The position numbers were made by a program, and so were the translations under genes. A stretch of DNA of 64,000 bases from Niebla homalea (taxonomy: Eukaryota > Ascomycota > Lecanoromycetes > Lecanorales > Ramalinaceae). Of this stretch, positions 1-12,032 are shown piece by piece. The stretch is taken from NCBI GenBank assembly GCA_019925105.1, contig JAHGAU010000007.1, forward strand, positions 1,674,001-1,738,000. The letters run 5' to 3'. Each line of letters begins with the position of its first letter. Position 1 is the first letter of the stretch. Under the pieces are notes generated by a model. It made no database searches. It saw only the letters and a list, made by a program, of their open reading frames with translations, and was not told the DNA's origin.

Positions 1-163
1 CTTGGTTCGGATACCGGGCGGCCAACTCTTTCTTGGCAGCCTCTTCCAGGCACGCGTACCTTGCCTGAACATCAATGAGCTCGTCCTTCCGTGATGCCTG
101 GATCTTTTGGTTGAGAGCCTGGACTGCACTCTGCAAATATTGGTCGATGCTAGGCTGGACAAT
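1..163 (-). CDS. Edge fragment of an unknown minus-strand gene
   Basis: On the minus strand the first ~160 bases form one open frame of about 53 codons that runs off the left edge. It reads as a charged, probably helical peptide (near the edge: CLEEAAKKELAARYPNQ). An AG just upstream of the first codons (ttgtccag) could be an intron acceptor, so this is best read as an internal or 3' exon of a gene continuing outside the window. No family is recognised. The open frame is short enough to arise by chance, and the helical composition is the only added support. Confidence 0.3.
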   Translation of the reverse strand, partial: MVQPSIDQYLQSAVQALNQKIQASRKDELIDVQARYACLEEAAKKELAARYPNQ

Positions 164-728
164 GTTCACTGATCAGCCTTGAGAGCTCCTCCACGTCTGA
201 TCAATTTCTAGACATACGAAGGAACAGAGCTCCTACTTGATCCCGTACATCTCTGCCCAACCTCCGATCCATCAAAAGTAAGGAGCCTGCTCGGATCTGA
301 CTCGTCACACATACTGCTTGTTCATTTCAACAAGGGCATTGCAACGATCTAAAGGTCTCACTTTCTGTTGAGCAGTGTGAACGGGATGTGTCAAACAAGC
401 TAGACGACTTCCCTATCTATGCGACTCATTCCCACAAAATGATGAGCAATTAAGGCAAAGTGGGATCGGCTTCTCACTGCCAATCTTTACGTTCGGCTGG
501 CTATGGCGTGACGCATTGTGTTCCCTAGCTGCATGGCTGTTTTCGTGTCTTGTTTTGATCTGAGCCTTGTCCTTCCCTTCAATCCCGCTGCGTCCATGAT
601 AATCTGTTTTCACGTTCCAACATCTCATATTTACTGATTGGGGCAGGGCCCATTGAACAGTATCAATACGTGATGCTTGTATATGCGCAAGAATCAGTCG
701 CGGCCGGGACTCTAGGCCACGCCCTCAA
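164..728. other. Non-coding stretch before the AAA ATPase gene
   Basis: No supported gene. A 71-codon minus-strand frame at 413-628 has no recognisable features and is treated as chance. The upstream exon(s) holding the true start codon of the AAA ATPase gene may lie here. Confidence 0.4.
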
Positions 729-801
729 AGATCGTCAACCAGTCTACCAGGTAGTGCGGCTGGGTCACACTCTCCAAGATCGTTGACCAGTCTACCAGGT
801 A
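729..801. repeat. Two 25-bp direct repeats, 48-bp period
   Basis: Copies at 729-753 and 777-801 share agatcgt..accagtctaccaggta, with two mismatches (gtcaacc against gttgacc). The second copy lies at the 5' edge of the first recognisable frame of the AAA ATPase gene. Confidence 0.8.
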
Positions 802-3800
802 ATCTGACTGCTTCAGAACTCCAGGCCGAGAGGGACAAAGATTCGGTAATTTCGAACCTAGGATTCGAACCACCTGAGGAGCCTAGCGACAGCGAGTTGG
901 AAGCAGAGGTCACCCAGGGACGTTGGAGATGTCACATAAAGCGTTTGGTGCGGTTAAACCGTGTTTCTCAAGAGAATTCTGGTGTCTATCGCGATCGCAG
1001 GCTTAGGGGTACCTCATCTCATGGTGTGGCTCTAAGCAGGCAATTCGCCTCTCGGGACCCAACGAAGATAGGCTTGTGAGTAGAATTGTACTTTCGTGCT
1101 TTCCTCATTGCGCTTTGCGGCGAGTTTCATAGTAAGCAACATGTCAAATTATTCAGACATCTATCTACAGGTCTCGCTACTTGCATATGATTCTAATCAT
1201 CTCCTCGTAGGAAGGAAGACTTGGAAAAAGTTGTTGCCAAAAACGAGTCGCAAAAAGCGAGAGATCATGCTGCCACCGATGTTAATGCGGAGTCTATCTA
1301 CCATCTATATCGCACTGTCGGCAATCGACCATACCGTAGGGATCGAGCAGAGCCTAGGTACCATTTCGAGATTAGATCGCCATTGATCGTGGAGCTTCTA
1401 CAAAACATTGTGCTCTATCACCCCGCTCAAGAACTTCATGGCAAGGTAATCATTGTCCCGGAGCCTTATATGTTGCTATGGCATCACCATAAAGCCCTAC
1501 GACACTTTCTAGAGGACGATAAAAGCAATGAGGACACGAAAAAGCACCTACGCGTACTTGTCAGGTTTCTGGATTCCAATCAGTCAGATGCACGCGAGTT
1601 CAAGAACGTTGATGAGACTCGCCGTGGGAGTGCCCAGATCTCCTACCGTAACGCCTGGTACATCTACAGACCTGGCTGTTGGCTTCTATGTTGCGAATCC
1701 TCGCCCAGCCTGTCGTGGATGTCGATCGTCGAATGGGTAGAGCCCGCGAGAAGGAAAAATGTTGAGCCTGGTTGGCGCCCCATGTCGATAAGATACCGTT
1801 ATGTCAGCTTTGACGGATCCTATTTCAACTGGTCAAGGGATGTGAAACTAGTCGATAAGAGTCAATGGTCTGTGAATATGTCCGATCTAAGGCTCATACC
1901 CATCCAATATATCCAAAACCAAGTACAGGTCTGTGCTGGTTTACGCGAAAGGGGCCTTAAGTATTGGTACTTACAAGGGCAACATTTGCAAGGTTTGCGA
2001 GGGACGCAGCCTGATGATATTTCAGACGTAAAAGCACCAGACTCGCGCCAATCACGTTCGCTTCTCGTCAAAGGAGTCAGATACTCGACTAACCAGCCGG
2101 AGGCAAGTATCAGATAGCCCTCGAGAACTACAGGGTCCTCTCGAATAATAGGCGGCGCTTTTGCTGACTTCTTTGCTATGTAGGAAATAGACCGTGTGAT
2201 GGTAGACGAAAAACTTCGTAAAAAGCACGCGCAGGAACCGGAATCAAATGAGCGGTCAGAAACACTCAGACCGCCCCAGTACCCATCAAGACACGCTACA
2301 CGAGCACAATACTACGATTCTTCATCGGATGACGACTCTGACGAGAGTAGCTTGAATACACAGCTCAGACATCCTCAGGACGCTGCCCAACCGCAAGACC
2401 GCAAATTTACTCTTTCTCCGCCCGCCATGCTTGTTGAACCAGGCAAAGGAGATCTGGTGGGCCCAGATCAGCTGGAATCCAGCCAGTTACAAGGCGATTT
2501 CTATCACTTTCAGACTTTACGACCTGAGTCCCTCCCTCAAGATGTTACATTGATGTCTTGTCAACAGACCGTGTATGCATTCTCCCTACGAGAGAAGACA
2601 TGGAGTAAGTGACTATTCTATCATTTGAGTCATGAGCTTCATAATTCCTCCGAGTACGTGTTTCATTATGAGAAGACCCTTCTCAAGTGGTCAATTGTAT
2701 ACGCATTGAATAGGACTACTACATTGAGTGAGCTACAAGCAAGAGAGGTGCAACAGACTTTACGTAAAGCGGGTCGGCGTTTTTTACATAAAGAAGGGGA
2801 GACCACATTATCCACAACCCTGATCGTCTGCTAGCACACCTGTCTTTCGACCACGGCTGATTAACATATGCTTGCAGAAAAGTACAACATCAGTGACCTT
2901 GACGATGTACGCTTTCGAGAGGACTCGTTCGACCGTCTAGTGCTCGACCCGGACTACAAGCACATCCTCAAGGCTATGATCGCGTAAGGAATTTTGGATT
3001 TTGTCAAGATTTTCTTATAAAGCAATCTCATTGTTTCGATATACGTGGCCCGTACGCTCTGGCTAGACGGCAGTGCTTTGATGTGAAGGCTAACATGGTG
3101 GCTCAACTAGGCATCACGACTCCAAACGAAGCCACCAATTCAAAGATCTGATCGAGGGCAAGGGTCAAGGCCTCACCATTCTGCTCCACGGTCAGACTTC
3201 ATCAGATTCTTCTCACGAGACGACACCAATAGATGGCAGGTCCACCAGGTGTCGGCAAAACCTTGGCGGTAGAATGTATCGCAGATCTTTACCAAAGGCC
3301 GCTCTACTCAGTCACATCTGGTGATATAGGGATACATCCAGATGATGCCGAGAGGAACATACGCAGGATATTCGACTATGCGGTAACATGGCGGGCTATA
3401 GTCTTACTAGATGAAGCCGATATCTTTTTGACTGTGCGCGACGAGAACAGTATCGCCAGGAATGCACTGGTCACGGTCTTCTTGAGAAATCTGGAATATT
3501 TTGAAGGCATCATGTTTCTCACTACCAATAGGATCGGGGTGATAGATGAGGCTTTCCAGTCGCGGCTGGATTTGTCTCTCGCCATCGACCTACTTTCTGT
3601 AGATGGTCAAAGACAGGTCTGGTATAATTTCATAGAGGATTTGCCACCACAATTGACCGAAAGAGAACGCAAGGAATTGAAACGCGAGGCGAAAACGAGT
3701 TGGTGTCAGCATGGATTGAATGGTCGGCAGATTAGGAATTGTGTAAAGATTGCGTTGATCCTTGCTCGGCAGGTAGGTCTCCCCAGCGTCTGCACACCTA

Positions 3801-4200
3801 GCATATTCAAGTGCTCCGATCGGTCAATGTTGTATTGTGTCACACACGTTCTCACCGAATATCATCTGTGGCATTTTCAAGCATCAATGACAAAGCTTAG
3901 AAGAAGAGCTGACTCTTCATTTACAATCAGCACGGCGTGAACGTCGGGGTCGAGCATCTTCGAAAGCCGATCAAGATGGCTTCGAAATTCTCATCATACA
4001 TTGAGAAATTCAACAAATTGGACAATGAGACCCTTGCAGAGAGGAGTGGCATTAGAAACCATCAGTCTACCGTGAGAAAAGCCGCTGCCGTATCAAGTCG
4101 AAAGCACCAACCGCCAGTGGGCAGGACGCAACAGCCAGCACAGTCTGGATCGTTAGGCTTGAGTGAAGACGAGGAGGATGATCCCGGCAATGACATCTGA
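783..4200 (+). CDS. AAA-family ATPase with DUF7025-like N-terminal region
   Basis: A multi-exon AAA ATPase of the fungal type with an N-terminal DUF7025-like region. Supported exons are ..783-1075, 1211-~2110, ~2184-2604, 2878-2983, 3111-3190, 3240-3772 and 3931-4200. Codon phase closes across each junction from 1075/1211 and from 2604 onward; the junction near 2110-2184 is uncertain. The core shows Walker A (GPPGVGKT, split by the intron at 3191-3239), Walker B (IVLLDEADIF), a sensor-1 asparagine (FLTTNR) and a downstream arginine in AFQSRLDL, so ATPase chemistry looks intact. The middle exon carries the YRYVSFDG and YLQGQHLQG motifs typical of the N-terminal region in this family. The C-terminus is acidic (SEDEEDDP). 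The first exon has no in-frame ATG, so the true start must be in an upstream exon not resolved here. The intron at 2605-2877 is long for this window. Substrate and cellular role of this family are not established. Confidence 0.8.
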
Positions 4201-5631
4201 GTACCTTTCCCATACATTGCAATCCATTGGAGACAGAACGCTCGCTTGGCAAGATACGTGGAGTTTTGGAGTTATTGGTGCCAATCCTGTTCCTCTCATT
4301 AAGGGTAGTGAGTGCTGACTAGCGGTCCATTGAATTGATAGAGTGTCCCTCATTTCAAATTGTCATGATACATATGCAGTAATAGAGGAATCACACAGCG
4401 TCTTCCATCACCTGAAATCCCATCTCTGTTTCCTCGCTTGAGACTAGATGCACATGAATGTATGCATCTACCGGTCAATCAACTTCCTAATTCAGACGGC
4501 GCAACGTCTCACCGCGGTTCTACACAGCGTCGGTAACTTTCACCGAGAACGACAGGTCACCAACCAGAGTCGTTGACTCGGACGCTTTGCCTAGCGTGTT
4601 GCCTGATTCGCCCTGCATGACGCCTGAATGTGGACGAAAAATAAATTCCCAAACCTTCTGTTCAGCCCGGACGAGGATTCCACAGGTCAGTCAATTCGAC
4701 ATGTAGACCTAATGCCAAAATCGAGGCTGGCACTCTCCGCCTCGAGTGTGCGCCTGACTATGAGTCGGAGCCCGCGTGACGCCGTCATTGAGATTTTGTG
4801 GTCTTCGAGATCGTTGACTCTGTGCGGTCCCTCCTATCCTCAGCAGTAATCATAACTAGGAGATGGGACAAGAGCTTGCAATGACACCTCCGAATTACGG
4901 GATACTGAACAACCAATAGTCGAGAGAAGTCGTGATGTGTCTCGTTCACACTTCGGGCACTGCCGAGGTGCTCTTGAGTGGATGCTCCCCAGGTGCAAAA
5001 AGATTGCAACGTGTGCACGCCAAGATCAAGCACCTCCCAACTATCACTACACCTTATAACTCTTGAACAAGATCTCTAATGAAAAGGTCTTTGATATCGA
5101 ATTTACTCATTAAGTTATTCTGGGTAAATTTTGTACCAAAAGTTTTTTCTAAGGCCGGACGCTCATCACTTTACAGGTATCGCGAGGTTTCTCACGTTGC
5201 AATCTTTTTTGCACCTGGGGAGGCCAAGGGGGGATAGGGTTTTGACCCTGACATTTGAGATGTTGCCGTTTCAGGACTAGCGTTTGCGTCAACCCCTCCA
5301 AGCCCTCGCGTCTTGCGCGATGCCCTCCAATCTCATCGCCGCACTCCAGGAAACACCAGACATCGGCTCTGGTCTCAATCGAAACGAGCAGTTGGGAACA
5401 TATGGAAATTCGTTGCGTCAAGCTTGCCATCACCATACGCAAATTCCCTCCAGGGTTTGTGTCTTCATCTTCAAGTTCTCATGCATAGCAAAGCCGGCAT
5501 CAGCTGAAGCTCTCGTTGTGCATTGGTGTCGCGATCTTTAGTGCTATAGCTGGTCTATAGAGCTAGAATTACAAGTTCGGGTCATGCGGGCGTAGCCTAC
5601 TTTGCCATCTTACCCAGTTCAAACTCCAGCC
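4201..5631. other. Intergenic, no gene seen
   Basis: Both strands hold only short overlapping frames without recognisable domains. The segment lies between two plus-strand genes and would include the 3' UTR of the AAA ATPase gene and the promoter of the next gene. Confidence 0.5.
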
Positions 5632-6951
5632 ATGCCGCCAGCAACAGGTACTGGCAATACTTCAACGCTGGACAAGTCTTCTGGATCCGAGTTGGATAAT
5701 CGTGTCCAGCACGCAATTAACACCATCAGAGCTGGCTTCAACGATGATGAGCTCAAGCACTTTGTCCGCGAATTGGTTCGACGACAACCCATTGTTCGGA
5801 CTGAGATTGAATCATTTGTCTCTGCAAGTCTTCGTCGAAGGCAGTCGAATCAATCTGCCGCTGATAAGCCAGCGGTTACTTCTTCATCCACTGCTACGCC
5901 ACCTGTAGACACAAGAATCGATGGCTCTCACACGGATGTGACTCCAGCTCGAAACGTAGAGGGACTTAAGACGTATGTGATAATGCGACATCCTGACCTT
6001 GCCCATCAGTCAAACACGACTGATGGGCCTTTTGTCCTTGTTCCTACGAGCGAGCTGCCCGAGAGGAGTCCTGTAGCGCTGATGGCTACTGGAAATGAAA
6101 CAATCTCCGAAAGACGCCCCTCGAATATGCCCCCAGTCAATGCAACCCAGTCCAGCTCGACCCTGGCACCCCCGGCAACATCCACGAGCACATCGTTAGC
6201 GAGTACACAGCTCAACAATCTGACAGCTTCCTACAATACATCTCCTTATGCACCCTCCCAACCACCAGATGCCAATGCTGCGCAACCAAGATTTGTTGAA
6301 CCGTCTGCTCAAAATGGTGGAAGACTCCAAACAAACTTTGTGAACTACGGTCCGTATTCTACTCCACAGGCGATCGCCGTTACAGCCCCAAGTTTGTTGT
6401 CACCAGGATCGCAAGTCGCGACGAGCCTGATACCGTCGAAGAGAAAACGGCCGAATCAGCGGCCCCGAGCAGGTCAAGCCAGCGGCTCGGGATCTACAAC
6501 CACTGGGAAGTCAAAGCCGTATCACAATCTTGAAGATATACCCAGACGTGCTCGGCAGGTGTTCGAGGAGCAGGCTCCTCGTCTCCCCAAGCGCATAACA
6601 GGATACATCACTTACATATCCGGTATCTGCAAAGATCAGGGGACACCTGAGACTAGGAAGGAAGGTCTGGAGGCGTTGTGCGAAATCTGTAATATGATAT
6701 GCACGAGTTTTCCTGCAAATTCCAGCTTGATACTTTACCGGCATTATGAGAACAGTGAAGTGTTTCAGGTCGCACTGTCTGATGTCATTTTCAAGACCAA
6801 TAAAGAGGCTGGCCGGGTCCCTGTCTATGCACTGGACGCGGCTGACAAGGGCTGGGCTTTACACAAATTGCAGGCCTTGGAGCAGAGTGCAAGAATGCGT
6901 GGGTTGACCAATTGGTGTGAGAAGATCAATTCTGTAGTATCAATCATGTAA
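5632..6951 (+). CDS. Unknown Ser/Thr/Pro-rich protein with conserved-looking C-terminal region
   Basis: A 439-aa frame from the ATG at 5632 (the longer frame from 5602 begins with TTG). The first ~280 residues are low-complexity Ser/Thr/Pro/Gln/Asn-rich, followed by a basic patch (PSKRKRPNQRPR) that could be a nuclear localisation signal. The last ~140 residues look folded, with Cys pairs (ALCEICNMIC) and many hydrophobics. I do not recognise the domain; a nuclear or chromatin role is only a guess from composition. The stop at 6949-6951 overlaps a good donor (GTAAGA at 6948). Splicing 6948-7136 and 7156-7226, both with good acceptors (atttgcag, atttcag), would stay open and extend the protein by about 35 residues, to a TAA at 7314-7316. 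Which 3' end is used cannot be decided here. Confidence 0.6.
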   Translation: MPPATGTGNTSTLDKSSGSELDNRVQHAINTIRAGFNDDELKHFVRELVRRQPIVRTEIESFVSASLRRRQSNQSAADKPAVTSSSTATPPVDTRIDGSHTDVTPARNVEGLKTYVIMRHPDLAHQSNTTDGPFVLVPTSELPERSPVALMATGNETISERRPSNMPPVNATQSSSTLAPPATSTSTSLASTQLNNLTASYNTSPYAPSQPPDANAAQPRFVEPSAQNGGRLQTNFVNYGPYSTPQAIAVTAPSLLSPGSQVATSLIPSKRKRPNQRPRAGQASGSGSTTTGKSKPYHNLEDIPRRARQVFEEQAPRLPKRITGYITYISGICKDQGTPETRKEGLEALCEICNMICTSFPANSSLILYRHYENSEVFQVALSDVIFKTNKEAGRVPVYALDAADKGWALHKLQALEQSARMRGLTNWCEKINSVVSIM

Positions 6952-8593
6952 GAGCGAGGGGCAACATCTCAGTGCATCATAGAGTGGTGGCACACTTTGT
7001 ATCAGAAACATACTTTCCGAAAGCCTACTTGTGCCTGATCGGATTGCTGGCAGGATCTTGCCTGCCCCGTCAAGGCTGTCGGGCCCGTGGATTTCTCTGG
7101 CGTTTAGACATCTCTGAACAATTCATAGATTTGCAGAAGATGGGCACGACGAATCGTAAGTATCACATGCCAGATGAAGGCTCTGAAGTACGTGATGCAT
7201 ATGACTCTGTACTGACATCATTTCAGCTATGCCTCTCATCAAGGCTCCAGGCATATGAGATATCTCGTCAGGCCCCTCAAACGGAGTACAATTCATGCGC
7301 TTCGAACAGATTTTAATCCTCTGACTCCAAGAGCTTCATCAATTTACCCAGGTTCATGGGACGCCTAAAGTCCAAGGATTCATCTAGGTATCTGAACATC
7401 ACACCAACTTTGGTGCACCCGTCCAAAGGACTGCAATTTGAACCCCGAGGCTCGTTGACCGCCCTTCGCCAACCACGTCTTCTTACTTTGACCAAGCCTA
7501 TCACACACCCGAGAACTCACCAGCAGAACATGCAGAGACCCATGCTGGCGGCGGCATTGAACCTATCCCCGGACTCAACACGAATCACGAGTACATTGGC
7601 ATCGAAGGAGACAGACAGTTGGGGTCAACTTCAGATTCTGCTCCGCCCTATCACCCGCCCTATGTCCTCGAGTTCACATCCAGGATGAGCATGAGACCCA
7701 CCCAAGCATCGTGCTCTTCAAGCCGCTGTCACGCAATCCCCCGGCGCTACGAATGACCCGAACGACGCGAGAAGCCGCCACCGTCTAATGGAGGCCTCAT
7801 TGTTCGGGGGCGAACGAGCTGCCCCCTTGCGGAAGAATGTGGCGAGATTTGGGTTGTGGCTCATTATCGCATGGCCCGGGCACGACAGACGATTCTTCCT
7901 CCAAGGGCTCTGTTGGCCTCCTTGCCGATTCGAGAAGCCAGCATCCATCAGTCCCGAGAGCCTGACGTCTTGCCCCGTTGCTCCCTTTGAAGACTTTTGT
8001 GAGTCTTTCGTGGGACTTTCTCGCGAGTCTCCCAAGGGTTCCCTGGATTGAGGTCGAGGACATCTGGGGGAATCCACATCCCCAAGAGATTGAAGAATCG
8101 AGTTTTTGGGTTGGGAGGTTTTTGCAACGCCCAATTCCAAAAGGAACCTAGTTGAAAAATATTTAACGGCTGGTGAGAATGTATTCTGATTGGAGTGCTT
8201 GTGACTTCTAAGCTCCTGGAAACAAAAATGAAAAATGAGTGAGATTTAGAGCGAAGGGCCACGAAACCTTTCACGCAGTTCGCAGGTATCGGTTTTTCGA
8301 TTCTTTTTTGCAAAACCGCACAGGAACCTTGACTCAGAAGTCATTGTGTAACTACCTTAGTCTAGTTTAGTCTCCTTCATCCACCACCACCAGCAGCTCC
8401 TTAAATCCAGGGTCCTCCCCTTAAAGCACAAGACGGCGAAGTGGTGGAATACCCACTTGCTTTGCATGTTTTAAAAGTGGGGTTTGTCGGTAGGACTCAT
8501 TCTGGGAACTCCCCACTTGTTTGATGATGCCCACATTACCCACGCAGCAATCCAACCATCCATCCATCCCTTTTCCCGCATTCATAATCATCT

Positions 8594-8607
8594 ACACACA
8601 CACACAC
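8594..8607. repeat. (CA)n microsatellite
   Basis: A pure CA run of seven units, about 330 bp before a longer TG run. Confidence 0.9.
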
Positions 8608-8938
8608 GAACAATACACTAGCAGCCCCCCGCCCCCGCGGCGAATATATATCCCTCCAAATTGATCGTGCCACTCGTTCCCGCGTGCTGCTCGTTCCCGC
8701 GTGCTGCCGACAATGATGATCATGACAATGGTTCCCCATGAAGCAGAGCTGCGGGGGAGAAAAGATGGGTCATGGTCTTGCATACCCGACTTATGTTTTT
8801 TTGGAAGTTTGGGGTCGGAAGTTGGGGAGCAACGACGACAACAACGACAATACCGAAGTTTTGGTGGTTTATTTGTGATACGTAGGGTTGCTTGTGGAGA
8901 TTTGAAAGGTGCGAAAACCGGGGGGGGTTTTCGCGGGG

Positions 8939-8958
8939 TGTGTGTGTGTGTGTGTGTG
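8939..8958. repeat. (TG)n microsatellite
   Basis: A pure TG run of ten units, preceded by G-rich sequence. Confidence 0.9.
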
Positions 8959-9359
8959 GCAGGTTGGACTTTGTGAAGATTGGAGACAGGTGGATTGCTG
9001 TTGAGGATGGGAAATGGGATAGTTTATGGGAGAAGAGGGGGGGTTTGGTCGCGCTGGTTGATGATTGCGAGATTTTGATTCGCAAGATTGGTTGGTCGCG
9101 TCTGACTTGTTTCGGGGGGGAGCGAAAGCCTTATGCAGCGAGTAAAGACGCAGAGTTGAAGGGGAAGGAGTTGGAGGCGGTCGTCGTCTGCGATAACATA
9201 GATCTGGAGCTTTCGTGCAGAGTAGGTACGACATTCTATGGGATTTTTATGTCCGCGCGTGAATATATAATGGAAGACATGTATAAGATACGTCCGGACA
9301 TTTGCAAGTATCCAACTACGGCTCGCTGTAGCTTTGCATTCTTATTCCAAACCGACGAC

Positions 9360-12032
9360 TCACCACAGTTCACACGTAGGTTTCTTGACCGGGCAATCAA
9401 AGGCTTCCCTGAAGTCCTTCGAGTTCGCCGTAGCTCCCTGCGTGACGGGCATTAGCATTGACATACATAGGAATATCGGAAGGTGGAGGAGCTTACCAAA
9501 GTCCTCACAAACGACGGAGCGTGCGCATCCCTATATATCAAATCCTTGGCCACCTCAGGTCTCGTCTTGCCGCACCAGAAGGTCGCATAGCTCATGAAGA
9601 ACAATTGCTCCTTGCTGAAATCCTGCAGACCCGGCAACAGCTGGCTCGACTTCTTGCCTTCCTCCTGCTTCCAGGCTCTGAAGGCCGCGTTCAGGCCGCC
9701 CGCGTCAGCGATGTTTTCGCCGAGGGTCAGCTTGCCATTGACGTGGATCCTGCCGTCATCCTTGCTCCCAGGGTCAGGAACGGTGTACTCGGCGTATTGG
9801 TCCACGAAACACTGCGCCTTCTCTTTGAAAGATTCGACAGTGTGAGGGTCCCACCAGTCGGTGTAATTGCCAGTTTCATCGTAATGACGTCCTGTGGAGT
9901 CGAAGGCGTGAGACAGCTCATGACCGGAGACAGCGCCGAAGGCTCCGTAGGAGAGGTAAGAAGGGACGTAATTCGGGTCATAAAACACAGGATGCTGCAT
10001 GATTCCCGCCGGAAAGACAATCTCGTTGCCGGGCGGATTGTAGTAGGCATTGACCGTGTCTGCGGTCATTTCCCATTCGTCGCGGTTAGTAGGTTTGCCA
10101 AGGGCGGAAAAGGAGCGGGTGGTGGACGATTTGGCGGCGGAGACGAGGTTGGCGAAGTGGGTGGTATTGCCGATGGGTTCGTCGTCGTAATAGGATTGAA
10201 GCTCGGATGAGTCGAGGATGTTGGGTGATTTCGTGGGAAAGCCGATTTTCTGGACGATGGCGTGGACTGTAAAACGAATCAGCATACTTGGTGTTTAATG
10301 GCAAGGCACCAACCCAGACCTTTCTGGATTCCAAGGTCCCTAACATCCTTGCTCATCCACTTCGCCACCTTGAGTTTCTCAATGAATTGACCCTTGATAT
10401 CCGAAACGATCTTGTTGCCAAAGTCTTTCGCATCCTGAGAGAAGGCTTTGTCAATGAAGAATTTGCTGAGAATCCAGCCAAGACTCGAATCGGAAGCCTT
10501 GACGCATGTTCGCCATCTTTCCTCCTTCGCGTCCGGGTCTTTGCCAAGGAGCTCATTGTTGAAGCGCTTCAGTGGCGTTACTGCATCATCCTCAACGGCG
10601 TTATGATAAGCTTGTACGGCCTTCCATACAAAATATGCTTGTAGAGTCACCCGATCAGTCGTATCGAAAACAGTGGCAAGTGTCTTGAGATAGTCTGGCG
10701 ACTCCACGATAAGCTTGGAAGGCGCTGGAGCAGATGGGGCGAGAGCTGATATGAGTCTCTCAAAGGAAAGTTGCGGGACCAAGCCCGCAATCTCGACCGG
10801 ACTTCGAGGATTGTAGTAGAAAGTGACATCAAAGGCGTCCTCCATCTTGGGAGTTGCGTTCGCTAGAGTAGTCTCAACCTGCAGTATTTGATCTACCAGC
10901 TCAGCATTGAAAGTCAGACTTTCACTGAGTGAGTGAACAGCAGGAAAGAGCTCGTGTGCCTCTTTGAGCAATGCTTCAAGCACTTCTCCTATGACTGAGC
11001 CGTATTTCTTAACAACTTCGCTGTCTTCGTAATATTCTTTCGTTGGGAGCCCTGGTGAGAACGGAGCATAAATTGACGGGACGACCACGTTGGGGTCTTT
11101 GTCGTCAGCCTGAAAGATTGTCAGCCGAGGTCACATCCAAAATGAAAGTATGCAGCCTTACCCCGATTGAGAGGAGGATCAAGTTGCTAACACCAATATT
11201 TGTGAGGTACGTCACGGTCCGAGTGATATCGTTGGCATCTTTCATCGTAAGTGGCGACTGGTCACTGGCATCGCCCAAGCTGAACCCTTTACCGGGCTCG
11301 TTATCCTCATTTTGAGGATAGAGCTTGGCGATCTTCAGCAGTACTTGGAGCAGTGGCTTTGACCTGGCCTCCTTCAGACGTGACTCATCCATACACGCAA
11401 CATATCCATCTTGCAATTTGTGGAAGATGGCGCGATCCGCGTCGAGGTCCAAGGACGATGCTGCATACTCAGGCTCGTAGGGTGACTCCAGCAAGTGACG
11501 AAGAAGTCGCTCACTTTCTTCTCCCATGACTGAAGGGGTGTGTCGCGATCCCTGATCCGGTCGAAGATCATGCTTGTTGTTGAAGCCCTCACAGACATAC
11601 TGATCGAAGCTCTCGCAGGGATCGATATCCCGGGAGTTTGGGGACATGTTGTCCAAGATGCAATATGCCGCTTGAACGCATGGCGGCGTCAGGCATATTG
11701 ACGGTTTCTCCACCTCTGGCTCTGGCTCAGAGGTGTCGCGGAGCACTACATCTTTTGATCAATGGAGGACAAAAGAAGAGGTAGAAGTAAGTGGACGAAC
11801 ATGCAAAGTAAACGGCAAGCGCAATCACTCCTCCTAGTAGTAGTAGGCTTATGACTACAAACATCAAGTGACGCTTGAGCCATGTATACGCTCTTTGAAC
11901 TGTTCTCTCATCCGACGTATTAGGCATGTCGGCAGCTTCAATACTTTCTTCGTCGCTTGCGGCGCCATCGACCAACAATGGCTCTGCTTCGGGCCCACCG
12001 TCGTCCTTCTTAACCAGATTTGTCCCGCTCAT
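9360..12032 (-). CDS. M13-family zinc metallopeptidase (neprilysin/ECE-like), type II membrane protein
   Basis: A zinc endopeptidase of the neprilysin/endothelin-converting-enzyme family. Modelled exons are 12032-11801, 11745-11162, 11109-10320, 10266-9497 and 9437-9360; phases close to give 817 aa, a normal size for the family. A cytosolic N-terminus is followed by a single hydrophobic segment at about residues 53-75 and then an extracellular or lumenal domain. That domain starts with the usual cysteine pattern (CLTPPC..AAYCILDNM..DPCESFDQYVC). Zinc ligands are HELSH (651-655) and ENIAD (719-723), with a substrate-binding NAYYNPP near 608. The last exon, 26 codons with its stop, supplies the canonical C-terminal CXXW (CELW). 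Introns of 52, 53 and 59 bp are well supported by these motifs. The first intron uses an unusual GTTCGT donor and is the least certain. No catalytic residue is missing. Confidence 0.92.

Larger units (their letters stand above)
7317..9359. other. Two-kilobase stretch without a supportable gene
   Basis: Many short frames occur on both strands but none resembles a known protein. The segment contains G-rich runs near 8920-8930 and 9010-9120 and two dinucleotide arrays (separate entries). It lies beyond the 3' end of the M13 peptidase gene, which reads leftward and ends at 9360. Confidence 0.45.

Noticed and set aside
858..880. tRNA-like B-box (ggttcgaatcc on the minus strand)
   Set aside because: No A-box or cloverleaf partner stems could be found at the right distance, and the site lies inside the first exon of the AAA ATPase gene.
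9458..10210. 250-codon plus-strand frame
   Set aside because: It is fully antisense to the M13 peptidase exon that carries HELSH; a shadow frame.
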